A stretch of DNA of 64,000 bases from Euborellia annulipes (Eukaryota > Arthropoda > Insecta > Dermaptera > Anisolabididae): positions 248,001 through 312,000 of the forward strand of contig JAKCPI010002671.1 of the NCBI GenBank assembly GCA_023213315.1. The letters are read 5' to 3'. This document shows positions 20,854-32,880 of the stretch, piece after piece. The notes below the pieces were generated by a model. That model made no database searches. It saw nothing but the letters and a program-made list of their open reading frames with translations, and was not told the origin of the DNA. The translations under genes were made by a program, and so were the position numbers. The number at the start of each line of letters is the position of its first letter. The first letter of the stretch is position 1.

Positions 20854-22534
20854 ATGATCCAGGGAAAATTATAATCGTAATCTATGCAATATTTCAATTT
20901 TTCGACAATGTAAATAGACATTTGATAAATTTGCATTATTTATTTTAATTAATAAATAAAAAATTGTTTTTAACAAAAAGCGAATGTTTGTCAATAATCT
21001 AAGAGGAAGGAAGGATTAGTAATTCATTAAAATAGAAATTTTTCAAAGCTCACTACTTAAATGGATTATATAAAATTTCTATAATGAAATTGATTTGATA
21101 AGGGTATAAATATTGAAACCAGTTTTTATTTATGAGTATGTATCATTTAAAAAATAATACCTACTTTTTATTGATATTTATAGAAAAAAAATCGATTTAC
21201 ATCCTTTAAGAGTATTTTTATTAACCGGAAAAAACTTCTCTATCTAGGTTAAAAATTTGCATCTTCAGGAAGATGTGAAATGAGACGAGTTTTTAAAAAA
21301 AATCAGGTGGATGTTTATTTAATAGAAAAATAAATCGACCTAAGCGATTTTTATAGATAGGTATGTTGAGTATATGCATAAAATAATGTAAAAAATCTTT
21401 TCTCAAATAGGTAATTAAAATAATTAAGAAAATGTTTAATCAAAAAACTAGGACTAAAGAATTTTTTTTTTAATTTTGATTAATGAATGTCTTCCTAACA
21501 TACATGGCAAGCAAGTTGCCTAAGTAAACGGCAAAATTTTGACTTTTTCTGGCAAGATTTACATTGTAGGTAATTCAAAAATAATTATTATCCATGGATT
21601 TTAATGATAACTATTGCTGCTAAATGACACAATATATATTGAGGTTACTCTGAAGAGTAACTTTCAAGGGAATAATACTGAGATGGGTTCCCGTTTCCTT
21701 CCTCAGGAGGCATCTCAAAAAGAATTGGATAATTTTTTGGCATGAGGTGGATTTGAGCTTCAACTCAGGATTATAAGCTATAGAAGGATAAAAAATTATA
21801 TAACTGTAAATGCCTAGCTAAAAAAATAAAAAATGGACGTTTCTAAATTTTCTAGGCTCTAAAAAGAAGAAAAGACAAAGATTTATTTTCTTTCATCAAC
21901 AACGAATTATTTCGAATCCAAAACAACATCCTTATTAGACATCTAAAAAAACACCGGCTGTTTCTCCGCCCTTTTGCTTACACAATCATCTCTCCCAGTT
22001 TCTCTCTCTATCTTGGTGTTATTATTTTTGTTCACTTTAAAAACCAGTTTTGTTTTTTTTTAATTTTATTATCGAATCTTGAGATCTAAAGTTGCAGTTA
22101 TCTTGAACATTACATTTATAATCAATAAAATTAATTATTAATTTAATAAGGGTTTAATGCCCTCGTAAACATTAAAAAAAAGCGATTAGAATAAACGAAC
22201 AATTAACAAGTCAAGGGAAAAAAACAACAAAAAAAAAAATATTTATCTTAGATGATGTCTCAGGTATTTTGTGTTGTCAAAATGATAATAAACATAAAAT
22301 GTTGTACAGTCTTTGTTATCAGTTATTTATGAAAAAAAAAATAAATAAATACATGAAAATTGCTGGGAAAAAGACTAAGAAGAAAAATAAGTTAAACTTG
22401 ACAAAGATAATTATATTAATAAATCCGTTTCATGCTGGATATAAATTATCCTTTCTCTAATGGATTTTTCGAATAATTGCTCCAGAGCGGATTTGTTAGT
22501 TTTAAATGTTTTGAATTGTTTAAGGAAAAAAATA
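20854..22534. other. AT-rich DNA, no gene seen
   Basis: AT-rich with A and T runs. A segment near 21885-21960 resembles 20110-20210. No repeat family or exon was recognised. Confidence 0.4.
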
Positions 22535-23486
22535 TGGTGTGACTAGCCACACAGCACACAACTTTCTCTTATATTTGGTAAGTGAAAATTGTGATCTGTT
22601 GTGCTTGTCACACAAGATTTTTTGTGTTGACACATATTCGCCGATATCTTCTTCTTCTCTCCTCGCCTTGTTCGGGGTCAGCGGGCTTCGCTTTTTTCCT
22701 ACAACCCTATCATGCGATTTTGCAACCGAGAAGGATAGAACAGGCCGGCTCGTCGCATGGTCTGCCCATGTTTAAAAGAGGAAGAAATAGACAGACATAC
22801 AAAGAACAGAAGGACTTCCAGCTCAGGAAGCTCTTGGTCGCCACGAGACATACCCACAAGATGTGGGCCCCTGAGAACATATTCGCCTATATACAGTATT
22901 AAAAAATTCAAGATGTAATAAAATTTAAAGAGAAAATTGTGTTCATTGCTTGTCACACCAGATTTTTTTGGTCGACACATTTTCGCCGATATACAGTATT
23001 AATATTCAAGATGTAATAAAATTTATCAGTATGGGAAAATATTTGTTACTATGGCAACCATTCCTTCTACTTTCCTATGAAGTACAAGAGTAAAGTATGC
23101 CTCAAAAGATTTCAAGGGCAAAATGAGAATATACATTTTAAAGAGCATCTAAAAAATAATTGATTTTTGAATTTTAATCAAAATCTTTAGAGCGAATTTT
23201 AAGAAAATCGTAAAAAACTGAAAAAGTACATCAGTAAAGTACTAGTACTCTTTGGCCGATTTTGTTTAAAAGCTTATTTTCACGCCTCAGGAGGGTATCT
23301 AACTTAAATATAAAAATTTCAGCCTCGTAGCTCTTATCGTTGTTGAGATATTTTGTTCACACACGCACAGACAGACCATGTTGTGAAAACCACTTTTTTT
23401 GGATTCAGGGAAACTCAAAACGTGTAAATCCATATCTCGATATCAAATTTTTGACATTAATCCAATACTTTCTCACTATATATATA
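22535..23486 (-). repeat. dispersed repeat family A, minus-strand copy with duplicated end
   Basis: Reverse copy. The hairpin end at 22535-22615 is followed by CGCCGATAT, an insert, and then a second hairpin-arm copy at 22935-22965. The rest follows in normal family order: an X-box-like GTTACTATGGCAAC at 23045-23058, AAAGTACTAGTACTCTTTGG, and the head near 23450. Confidence 0.87.
22643..22885. other. GC-richer insert within family A copy
   Basis: Between two copies of the CGCCxATAT-CAGTATTA block lies about 240 bp unlike any other family A copy (TTGTTCGGGGTCAGCGGGCT, ACCGAGAAGGATAGAACAGG, GGTCGCCACGAGACATACCC). Frames of 78-106 codons cross it without recognisable domains. It may be a piece of longer, otherwise deleted family A interior. 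Confidence 0.5.
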
Positions 23487-24924
23487 TTTTATAATATTTT
23501 AAACGAAACAGAGAGTTTTATTTCGTGGAGACTGATATCCTGGCTGCCAGCTCCTGTTAGCTATTCTTTGACCCTTCTATTTTAAAAATGCATTAGAGAG
23601 CGTATGGTTGCCTAGCTTCCGGGATCCAATCCAATTTCTACAACTGTCAACTTTATGGAAGGGGTGAAGGCTAATTTATTGATTTAAATAATTCTTTATT
23701 TTTAATTATCAATAAATCAATACATGTCAGACCCACTATTTGCGCTTTTATTTTCTCCCCCTGATAAATATTAATTAATAAATAAATCCATCTAACAAGA
23801 ACATTAATAATATTCTACCTATTATTATAGTCATGAAAACTAAGAATGTTTGAATTCTCAAAGAGCTTAAAATTTTATGCAAGATCATGACAAATGAATA
23901 AATCATTAAAAATAAGTAGTAAAACTTTTTTTTAAACATAAATCATTAATTCAAATAAAAAAAAAGGGTTTTCACAAGTCTGATAAAATATTATACATTG
24001 TATTCAGGTGGTTTAATACAGAAAAATAATAATCGATTTATAACAAGATAAATAAACACGCTTTTGCAAATTCATTGTGATGGAATTTTTTTAATAAAAA
24101 AAAAAAATTGTTTAATCTTTTTAAAAGAGTATCTCAAATGCAGGCGTTGCAAGATCATTAATAATGATATTAAGTTTTGATAATGACATTAATAATGATA
24201 GTTGACAAAATTTGGAATGAGAAACAGTAATGATGAAAATCAAGATTTTTTTGATATTCTTTTATCATTAAATAGAGGAAATAATGTCATTATTAATGAT
24301 TGTGTATCGCCTGCAAAAGAAATGTATAATAAAACAAAACAAATTTTAGTATATAAAAAAAACCAGGAAAATATATGACGTATATCTTAGCCTAATATTT
24401 TATTTAGTAAAAGATAAATTCGTTTCCCATAGTTATTAACTTTATCCTCCCTTTGCTATTAATACCTTTGTGAAAGCATGCCGAAAGATATTTCTTTTCT
24501 ATAAGTAAAAAAAAAGTAAAATGAATGCCGCTGAATCATTTTTCAAATAATGAGTGTTATTACTAGTTTCAAATTGATTTATAAATGAACATTTAATATT
24601 AAAAGTAATAAAAATAACAAGTTTTAAAATTATCTTACTGTACATACTTATATAAATGAGTTTTTGATATTCTGAATAATTTTTCTATCTAACCCATAAA
24701 AACATTGATTTTACAGTTGTGAGATTGTAGTCCTATATTATGATAATCAAAGTATCCATTAAACAAATTAAATATTTCTTTATAATAATGAGAATTAATT
24801 TTTCAATTACTTGATTAAATGAAAATTAAATTTTTTTTTCTTTATTTTCCGGCCTTTGACCTTGGTCATTCAGCCCCACTTTTTATAATACATTTTACAA
24901 AAAACAAAATACAAGAAAACTTTT
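23487..24924. other. AT-rich DNA with a foldback fragment
   Basis: TTTCGTGGAGACTGATATCC and TGGCTGCCAGCTCCTGTTAG (about 23520-23560) resemble the end of the 18278-18510 foldback. TAATGATATTAAGTTTTGATAATGACATTAATAATG at 24160-24200 is a degenerate direct repeat. No gene was seen. Confidence 0.4.
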
Positions 24925-25415
24925 ATAAAAGTGAATAGTTCGCGATATGGTCTGTCTGTATTCAATTTTAAGCATGAAGGAATTGAGCTACGAGGTTGGA
25001 ATTTTATATTTAAGTTAGACACCCTCGTGGAGCGTGAAAATAAGCTTTTAATTAAAATTGGTCAAAAAGTACTAGTACTTTACTGATGTAGTTTTTCAGT
25101 TTTTTTTTTCCGATTTTCTCAAAATTCGTTCCAACGATTTTGATTAAAATTCAAAAATCATTAATTTTTTAGATGCTCTTTAAAATGTATATTCTCTTTT
25201 TGCCATTAAAATCTTCTGAAGACCACTTTACTCTTGTGTATAAATATTTTCCCATACTTATAAATTTTACATCTTGAAATTCGAATGTACCGTACTGTCG
25301 GAACTAATCATATCTCTATACAAAAAAATCTGGTGTGACAAGCACAGAACAAAACTCTTGATTACCGAAGGTAAGAGAAAGTTGTATGCTGTGCGACCAG
25401 TCACACCGGATTTTC
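24925..25415 (+). repeat. dispersed repeat family A, 5'-truncated copy
   Basis: Starts within the GATATGGTCTGTCTGT block and keeps the family order through AGTACTAGTACTTTACTGAT to the terminal hairpin (25322-25414), in which AAATCTGGTGTGAC pairs with GTCACACCGGATTTT. The X-box segment is deleted in this copy. Confidence 0.9.
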
Positions 25416-25854
25416 TCCATTAGATTAGACATTGTTCGTCCTACAAAAGACCCAAACTATCAAATTCTTATCAAAAGTCAAAATTACTACAATTACACTA
25501 CCTCCCTTACTATATAGTAAACATAAGTCGTTAAATTAAAAAGAAAAAAAAATCTGTTATAAAAGTTAAAGGTGAGGCTTTAATTTTGATATCATCTTAA
25601 ATTATTTCTTCCTAATTTTTTTTTTTTTTTTTTAATGCGATGTTGAAAATTGCAAAATAAATACTAACCCATCACATTTAAAATAATAAAGCAAATTTTT
25701 TTTATTTAAATATGTAGTTATGTCATTATTATTATTATTTGGAGAAAATCCTCAAATGAGATTAAAAATATTTTTTTATAGAGGCACCTTATCTTAACTT
25801 TTTTTTTTTTAATCCTAAAATGGAATATGAAATGAGAGTAGTTAACAAATCTGG
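25416..25854. other. AT-rich DNA, no feature seen
   Basis: T runs lie at 25617-25634 and 25800-25811. Nothing was recognised. Confidence 0.4.
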
Positions 25855-26005
25855 TGTTAAAGGTCTAGGGTTCGCATCCCGTCCCCCGACGAAAAAATTT
25901 ATTTTAATTGAATTGGATACCAATCAATTGATATAAATAAGTACGGGGTCTAAATGGCCTCAGTTGCCGAAAAAGACCTTATTAAATAAATTTAAAAAAA
26001 AAAAG
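25855..26005 (+). mobile_element. tRNA-like SINE family B2, 5'-truncated
   Basis: Box B-like GGGTTCGCATCCCGTCCC, then GATACCAATCAATTGATATA, GGGGTCTAAATGGCCTCAGT and GCCGAAAAAGACCTTATTAA, ending in an A run. It matches 35331-35487 in reverse. Confidence 0.82.
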
Positions 26006-26025
26006 CTTTAAAATATTAATATTAT

Positions 26026-26079
26026 TAGTATGATTATTAGGTAAAAGACTTGGCCGTCTTTTACCTAATAATCATACTA
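26026..26079. repeat. perfect hairpin, 24-bp stem and 6-bp loop
   Basis: TAGTATGATTATTAGGTAAA plus AGAC is exactly inverted after the loop TTGGCC. It lies just after the A tail of the preceding SINE. It could be one end of a palindromic transposon. AAGCGCTAGCGGCAGACTGT follows at 26086. Confidence 0.85.
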
Positions 26080-26204
26080 TAATATAAAGCGCTAGCGGCA
26101 GACTGTATGTGACTATCAGGGCTCTGATTGGTTAGATAAAAAGGATGTGGAGTAGGAGAGGGAAATTTAAATCTAATTCAGAGAGGGAAATTTAAAACCT
26201 TAAA

Positions 26205-26467
26205 ATTTTTTTTTTATTTTTAAAAAACACACTTTTTTCTCATTCACACACATATTCACACAGTCTTTTCGGCAACTTAGGCCATTTAAGACTTTTACGA
26301 TATCCATTATAGAGATTATTATACATATTAGGGGTCCAGGCATTTCTATTTAAGCCATTTGGTATCCAGATGGCTTAAATAAAATCATCGGACTGCCTGG
26401 GGTCCGAACCCGCGACTTTTGGTATACGAGGTTAGCACGCTAACCTCTACACCAAACCCCGAGGGCC
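26205..26467 (-). mobile_element. tRNA-derived SINE family B, full-length minus-strand copy
   Basis: In reverse: T run, CACACAGTCTTTTCGGCAAC, GGCCATTTAAGACTT, GGGGTCCAGGCATT, the TTTAAGCCATTTGGTATCC inverted pair, box B-like GGTCCGAACCCGCGAC, and the head ACACCAAACCCCGAGGGCC. CCTTAAAA flanks both sides, a probable short target duplication. Confidence 0.92.
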
Positions 26468-26481
26468 TTAAAAATTTTCAA

Positions 26482-26568
26482 TTGCTCGCCTAAGGCGAGC
26501 AAGGGAGTCTAGGAGGCTTAGTCCCCTAGCAGGTGTTAAAGCCCGCCGAGAGCGGGCTTTAGCACTTG
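26482..26568. repeat. pair of strong GC-rich stem-loops
   Basis: TTGCTCGCC-TAA-GGCGAGCAA (26482-26502) is a perfect 9-bp hairpin. CAGGTGTTAAAGCCCGC (26530-26546) pairs with GCGGGCTTTAGCACTTG (26552-26568) around CGAGA, a 17-bp stem with two G-T wobbles. Both are far more GC-rich than their surroundings. Together with 26086-26135 they may be remnants of one transposon split by the SINE at 26205-26467. Confidence 0.75.
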
Positions 26569-27640
26569 TAACATTATAATTTAAATAATAATACTTATTC
26601 ATTAGTGGGTGTCTAATATGTGACATAGAATGACTAATAAATAAATTATTACCAATTTATTATTCATCAAAGAGAAATCTAGTTTTTTAAACAAGTTTGT
26701 AATTGATTATGTCAATTTGTTTTTTAATTTATTTATATTTATTCTTTTAATGAATCATTTTTATTCATGAATAAAAAAAAAAGTTATTGAATATTTTTGT
26801 GATTGAGTATTAAATAATTATTTTTTTAAATTTTAAAGAAGACATGTGTATCGTTTTTTTTTTTTTCTTTTTGCTAAGATATCAGTTTTAATAACAGATT
26901 TTAATTAATAAAGAATTTGCCAAGTCATGTTTTAATCTCAGAAGAAATTACCAACTTTAAAAATTTTTTTACGATATTCTTTTAATTAAACTCAGAATAA
27001 AAAATTTCTATAAGCAATCAGGATAAAATTAAATTAAAACATTTCTGGTTAATAATTTACTCTTTTTCAGTTTAAAAAAAAAATTCTCTGTTGAAAGATT
27101 TAATTAATATAATTTTTCTTCTATGCCAAGATTCTACTGTAGCCTATATATTTTATTTAATTATGATAATAAGAAAAATAGAAATAAAATAATACTGTAG
27201 CAGGATTACTCTAAATTTCCCACGTCTTTACACTCTTGTTCATGATTTTTAATTTTCATGGAATTTAAGCTAAAAATATTTTTTTTTAAATTTGCATTAA
27301 ATTATATAGCCTAAGCTCTCTTCCCATAAACAAAATAGGAAATTTTCAGTAAAAAGTGAGAAATGGATTAGGCCCCCTGCTAAGAATTTTTTTTATAAAA
27401 GAGGTTATCAGTTCCATATATATATTTGTAATATTACAAGATGTGGATTTTATAGCTGGATGATATTTTTTTTTTTGACGTGACAACGTCTTACAAATCA
27501 TGTTAGAGGGGCATGCACGAAAAGTTTATCAGCTTGAATAACTCCTCTGTCTTAAGAGGTATAATTATGGGGAATATACGGTTAGAAAGAATGAGTTTTC
27601 AGCTAAAGATTTCACCATTTATTTTTTTCCTATCCTTTTA
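26569..27640. other. AT-rich DNA, no gene seen
   Basis: AT-rich. ACGTGACAACGTCTTACAAA (about 27477) and TAAGAGGTATAATTATGGGG (27552) are balanced, unique and just precede the tandem array, perhaps part of the same element. TTTTACCGCGCTGCGGTAAA at 27640-27660 contains a perfect short palindrome. Confidence 0.4.
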
Positions 27641-27674
27641 TTTTACCGCGCTGCGGTAAATTCCAATTTGATAT

Positions 27675-28815
27675 TTTAAACCCCTGTAGATTCCGAACGG
27701 CTAATCAGATCTGATTAAATGAGATGTCATTTGGTGCAGAAAGATAACCTCTAATAGAATAAATAAAAAATCCCGAGTAATTAACTCCAAAATTGGTTTT
27801 TTCTCGAAAAACCTCATTTTTTAGGCAAAAAAATATCGAAAAATAGCCCTACTTGTGCAACGCATAGCGACTTGACCATAAAAGCTATATTAAATCTAAA
27901 TATAGTTTTAGAAAGAGTGGTTCAATACCCCGGGGTGTTTTTTTCTTTTTTTGATATGAGGTCATTTTACCGCATGAGAGCACTCGGCGGGATTTCGTTT
28001 TTCGAAAATTTAAACCCCTGTAGATTCCGAACGGCTAATCAGATCTGATTAAATGAGATGTCATTTGGTGCAGAAAGATAACCTCTAATAGAATAAATAA
28101 AAAAGTCCCGAGTAATTAACTCCAAAATTGGTTTTTTTCTCGAAAAACCTCATTTTTTAGGCAAAAAAATATCGAAAAATAGCCCTACTTGTGCAACGCA
28201 TAGCGACTTGACCATAAAAGCTATATTAAATCTAAATATAGTTTTAGAAAGGTGGTTCAATACCCCGGGGTGTTTTTTCTTTTTTTGATATGAGGTCATT
28301 TTACCGCATGAGAGCACTCGGCGGGATTTCGTTTTTCGAAAATTAAACCCCTGTAGATTCCGAACGGCTAATCAGATCTGATTAAATGAGATGTCATTTG
28401 GTGCAGAAAGATAACCTCTAATAGATAAATAAAAAATCCCGAGTAATTAACTCCAAAATTGGTTTTTTTCTCGAAAAACCTCATTTTTTAGGAAAAAAAT
28501 ATCGAAAAATAGCCCTACTTGTGCAAGCATAGGACTTGCCATAAAAGCTATATTAAATCTAAATATAGTTTTAGAAGAGTGGTTCAATACCCGGGGTGTT
28601 TTTTCTTTTTTTGATATGAGGTCATTTTACGCATGAGAGCACTCGGCGGGATTTCGTTTTTCGAAAATTTAAACCCCTGTAGATTCCGAAGGCTAATCAG
28701 ATCAGACTAAATTAGATGTCATTTGGTGCGAAAGAAAACCTCTAATAGAATAAATAAAAAAATCCCGAGTAATTTACTCCAAAATTAGTTTTTTTCTCGA
28801 AAAACCTCACTTTTT
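27675..28815 (+). repeat. tandem array, unit about 334 bp, 3.4 copies
   Basis: AAACCCCTGTAGATTCCGAA starts units at about 27678, 28012, 28345 and 28671 (spacing 334, 333 and 326). Each full unit contains AGATCTGATTAAATGAGATG, CCCGAGTAATTAACTCCAAA, CTACTTGTGCAACGCATAGC and CGCATGAGAGCACTCGGCGG. The third unit lacks many single bases present in the others. The fourth is partial and more diverged. No open frame persists. Confidence 0.95.
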
Positions 28816-29360
28816 AAGCATAAGTCGCCCTTAATGGTAAAAAAGCCACACCTGTCATATATTGTTTCAATGAAAATGTTTGAACATGTTTATTTATGAA
28901 AACAAATTACTATAAAAAAAAAATATTTTCTCTCTTTATATTTCAATATAGGTAAGAGAAAAAAATTTTTGAAGTAAAAAGATGTTGTCAGTTAAAAAGC
29001 ACGGCTGTGTAAAGAAAGCAAATAATTTTTTTATTTCAATTTTAACTCATTCAGTTGCTGAGGCCATTTTGACTTGGCAGAGTACAATTATGGATGATAA
29101 TTGAGGAGTAAATAAAAGAATTGCACCTAGTTGTTTATTTCATTCATTAGGTCCACTATGCATAGTGCTATTCATTTATTTATTCATCAATACGTAATAT
29201 TATTTCAAATTTGTTTTTAATAAACATGACCCATAAATATCAAATTTCAAAACTATAGCTCATCGGGAAGTGTCTTAAAAAGTTTGGACTATTTTGATAA
29301 AAATATGAATACAATTGTTGTCATCAAAAATTACCCTTTAATATGAATTAAAAAAAAAAA
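28816..29360. other. AT-rich DNA, no feature seen
   Basis: CTTTATATTTCAATATAGGT then AAGAGAAAAAAA near 28935-28965 hints at a family A head in reverse, but is too diverged to call. Confidence 0.35.
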
Positions 29361-29539
29361 TTAATTTTTGGCAAGTTTACTTCATAGTATGAATGAAGGA
29401 TTTTATATGCAAATTAAAATTAAAATAAATTTCATTTTCAGGATTTTATTCATTGAATGTTCACTGTATCACCAGTTTATTTTTATTGAAATTTGCATAT
29501 AAGATCCTGTAAAGTAAACTTCCTAAAAATTTTTAATGA
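29361..29539. repeat. imperfect inverted repeat, arms about 65 bp
   Basis: GGCAAGTTTACTTCATAGTA and GGATTTTATATGCAAATT pair with AATTTGCATATAAGATCC and GTAAAGTAAACTTCC. MITE-like. The octamers inside come from the arms. Confidence 0.75.
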
Positions 29540-31140
29540 AATTCTTTTAATGCTCCAGTTTAAAAAGATTATTTATTAGAATTATAGGAAAATTAAATTG
29601 TACTTTACGTTTACATCAAAATATTTAAAAAAAAGGATTTTCCCTATTAATATATTCAAATAAATACTTATTTTTGTTGTTTCTAATGAAATCCTATGAA
29701 TGAATAATTTCTGCTCTAAAATGCGAATTATGTGAAATAATTGACAAAAAAAAAAAAATAAATAAATGAATAAAAGGAACAAGCATGTTATAATTGTTGT
29801 TATAATCACAATATTAACAAGTTTTATTACAACCTATCTATTTACTAATTATTTTTATCCTACATAAAGCATGGAATATAAAATTTTTTTTATCTTCATT
29901 TATAAAATGTTGTTTTTCCTGATGATTAAATTTAATTACATTTTAATTTTACATTTTGATTCCCGCCAAACTGGTCAGACCGCTTGCTTATTGTCATATT
30001 GCAATTTCAAAAGAGGAAACTATATATATATACTGATAAAATAGGATATCAATTTCGAGTATATATAAAAAGAGAGCGAGAGAAACTTAATATAACGCGA
30101 TAAAAATTTCTTTATAGGCTATAAGTTCATTCCTATAAATATTAGATCGTGCTATATTTTGATAATCTTTAAAATATACTATCTATCTTAATCCTTCACT
30201 GTCAAATTTAGAAAATAATCATTTAACAAATAAATTTCGTTTCAAGTATAATAATAATAATAATAATAATAATAAATGTTGATTATATGTTTCTATATAA
30301 AATTAGAATGAAAACATAGGTTACCTTGTTTTTATGATTTAATATTAATAATTTGGTATATATAAGGATTTTTTTTTACTTTTTGTACTAATAAATAAAA
30401 ATATTTAATTCAATTTAGATCAATTTTAATTCATAGTATCCGATTTCGATAATTATTATTGAATTTTTATAGTAAACATCATAAAATTTTGAAGTTTAAA
30501 AGTAATATAGGTGCTAAATATTAACCTAGATAAACAAAGATAAAGACATCAGTTTTTGAATTTTTTTATTATTCAATAATTCTCATTGGGTGGGGATTAA
30601 TATTTATTTATTTTAATTATTCATATATTTGGCGACTATCCCATATTCCTTTTTTGAAAACATGACTGAATGACTCACTGCAAAATTATTCGCAGTATTA
30701 TTATTAGTTATTTTACCTCTAGAATATCTTTTATTCAAGATTGTTTAAGGTTTCCTTTTTTTTTAAGAGAGAGAAAGTTTAGAAAGGGCTAAAAAATACA
30801 ATAAGAACAAAGGGTTGACATCTGGATATATTGCTTTTGTTAGAAATAGAAAACTTTTTGTTTTCGCATTTTATTGCTTTTCTCTTTGTATAAGAAAATC
30901 TTGTGTGGAATTTTTTAATTTTTTTTTTTTTTTTTTATTTAGCGAGCGAATCAAACTCAACATTTGCAAAGTATGTGAACATTTATTACTTGGATTAGTT
31001 TTATTTATACTTGATGTATAGTGAATAATAACCAAGTTTTTTTTTTTTATATTTCTTCAAATTTATTTTGGAGACTCTTTATACTAGATGAATTAATTTT
31101 TTAAATCAATGAAGTATTGGTTTAAGTAAAGAAAGATGAA
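29540..31140. other. AT-rich DNA with ATA microsatellite
   Basis: An (ATA)n tract lies at about 30249-30277. AAAGAGAGCGAGAGAAAC occurs near 30070. Nothing coding was seen. Confidence 0.4.
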
Positions 31141-31202
31141 CAGGAGCAGCCAAAATTAAAAAACTGGATCCAGCGGAATAATCGGAATTTTAGCTGCTCC
31201 TG
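31141..31202. repeat. short hairpin, about 17-bp arms
   Basis: CAGGAGCAGCCAAAATT pairs with AATTTTAGCTGCTCCTG around 28 bp. It is a candidate structured element or tiny MITE. Confidence 0.6.
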
Positions 31203-31862
31203 CCCCTCTTCCTTTAATTAATTTTTTAAATTATAGAATTTTTTTTTTTTATTAATATCTAAGCAAACTCTGAGTGTCTATCGTTCTCGGTGTCTATATT
31301 ATTTTTTATTTTCAACGTGGTAGTATATTAAAGTCTGATGATTTTTGAAATGTTTTTTATTATTATTATTATTACAGTAAGTACTAAGAATGTGTTGTGA
31401 TTTTATATTTATTAAAGCGAATGAAGAAAATTAAAGATGGTCCACACGCCATTCATATGTTCAATAATAAAAAAAATTGTCCTTTATATATACAAGAGAT
31501 AAGGATAACAAAGTAATATGATTATTACAAAAAAAAAGAGAGAAAAGAAGAGCTTTGAAGGGAAGAAAAGCAAAAGAAGAGAAAACGACTTGAAGAGTAT
31601 GATCAAAAACAGAAAAATTTCACGATTTTTATTTGAAATATCTATTGATTAATGATGCATAAACAAATGAATAAGAAGTTCCATGGAAAAGAACTTCGTT
31701 AGGACTTGTAGCTAGTAAGGAATTTGACTAGTTGGTGATTCTTACGCTGAATTAAACACACTAAACTCAATCTAAAATTTATAATGCTCATCAACATTAA
31801 ATATTTGGATATTTTAATTTATATTTTTATAAAAACAGGCCTACTTTTTGAATAAGAGAAGA
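31203..31862. other. AT-rich DNA, no feature seen
   Basis: GA-rich stretch at 31535-31600. No repeat match was recognised. Confidence 0.35.
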
Positions 31863-32097
31863 AAATCTTGTATAATAAAGTGGGGTCATTTGCCCCCTAA
31901 GAGCTCTGATTTTTATAAAATTCTATATTATTCTAAATAAAATATATCTACGAATATATAAACTGTACAAAATTAAACAACTAATTAAATGAAATATCTT
32001 TTGCCAAATTTAAGTACCTATTTGTTAGTAAATTTTAATTTAAAAAAAATATTTGCCCCCCCCTCCCAAGAAAAAGTTGAAATGACGCCACTGTTTA
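31863..32097. mobile_element. probable hAT-type MITE
   Basis: The right end AAATGACGCCACTG at 32084-32097 is a typical CAGTGGCGTCATTT terminus, and the left end GTGGGGTCATTTGCCCCC (31881) is a diverged partner. Flanks TGTATAAT and TTTATAAT could be the 8-bp duplication, but the left boundary is uncertain. Confidence 0.5.
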
Positions 32098-32880
32098 TAA
32101 TTCGTAATTAAATAAAAAAAATATTGTAAATATATTGGATAAGAGAAAGTAAATAATAAAAGTAATATTCTGTTTTTGGTACCCATTAGGTCTTTAAAGT
32201 GGAAATCAAGGCCGTAGAAAATTTTTTCGGACAGGATCTCTACAAAAGAAATGAAAGCTATTTTTAAAAAAGTTCGAGAATACGAAACTTTTGATTTCGA
32301 TTTGATACCAGTCTTAGCACGTGGTCGATATCAACGTTAATAGAAATCTTAAAATTGACAAATCCTATTCAAATCGGCAAAGGTTAAATTTTTGTTCGTA
32401 TTTATGACGTCATACCCTCTTCCTCTAAAAATATATTTATACCCTATTGTGGATTTTTTATATAATAACAATAAAAAACGTGAGAATCCTCTATCTTGAA
32501 AGCAGGAAAATGAAAATATCTAAAATAAAAAGCCCGTTTAGTGAAATACACGAAATAATAATCCTATTAAAAAAAAAATTAAAATTAAAAACAAATGGCT
32601 AAAACCTATTTTGCTTCTTTAAGTAAGTTTTAACTTTTAATAACCCTACGATATAGCTGGTATACAAAAAAAGTTTAAACAAATTTTTATTTATTTATTT
32701 ACCGTATTTTTTTTAATTAGACTTCATCCATATTTATTTAATTTAATTTTGTTCGAATTAGTCATTTTTGTCCCCTTATTTTTTTTTGTTTTTGTTCCCC
32801 ATTCACACATTGTTTACTGAATATAGGAAGTATCGTAACACATTTTTTGTTTATAATAATTTTAATAGTTTGTTGTTGTT
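32098..32880. other. AT-rich DNA, no gene seen
   Basis: TTGGATAAGAGAAAGTAAAT (32133) is a family A head remnant in reverse. The rest is unremarkable. Confidence 0.4.

Noticed and set aside
27678..27700. CCCCTGTAGATTCCGAA resembles the mature Hox-cluster microRNA miR-10
   Set aside because: It has an extra T in the core and the 3' half differs. It is repeated in every unit of a tandem array and no precursor hairpin surrounds it. The resemblance is probably chance.
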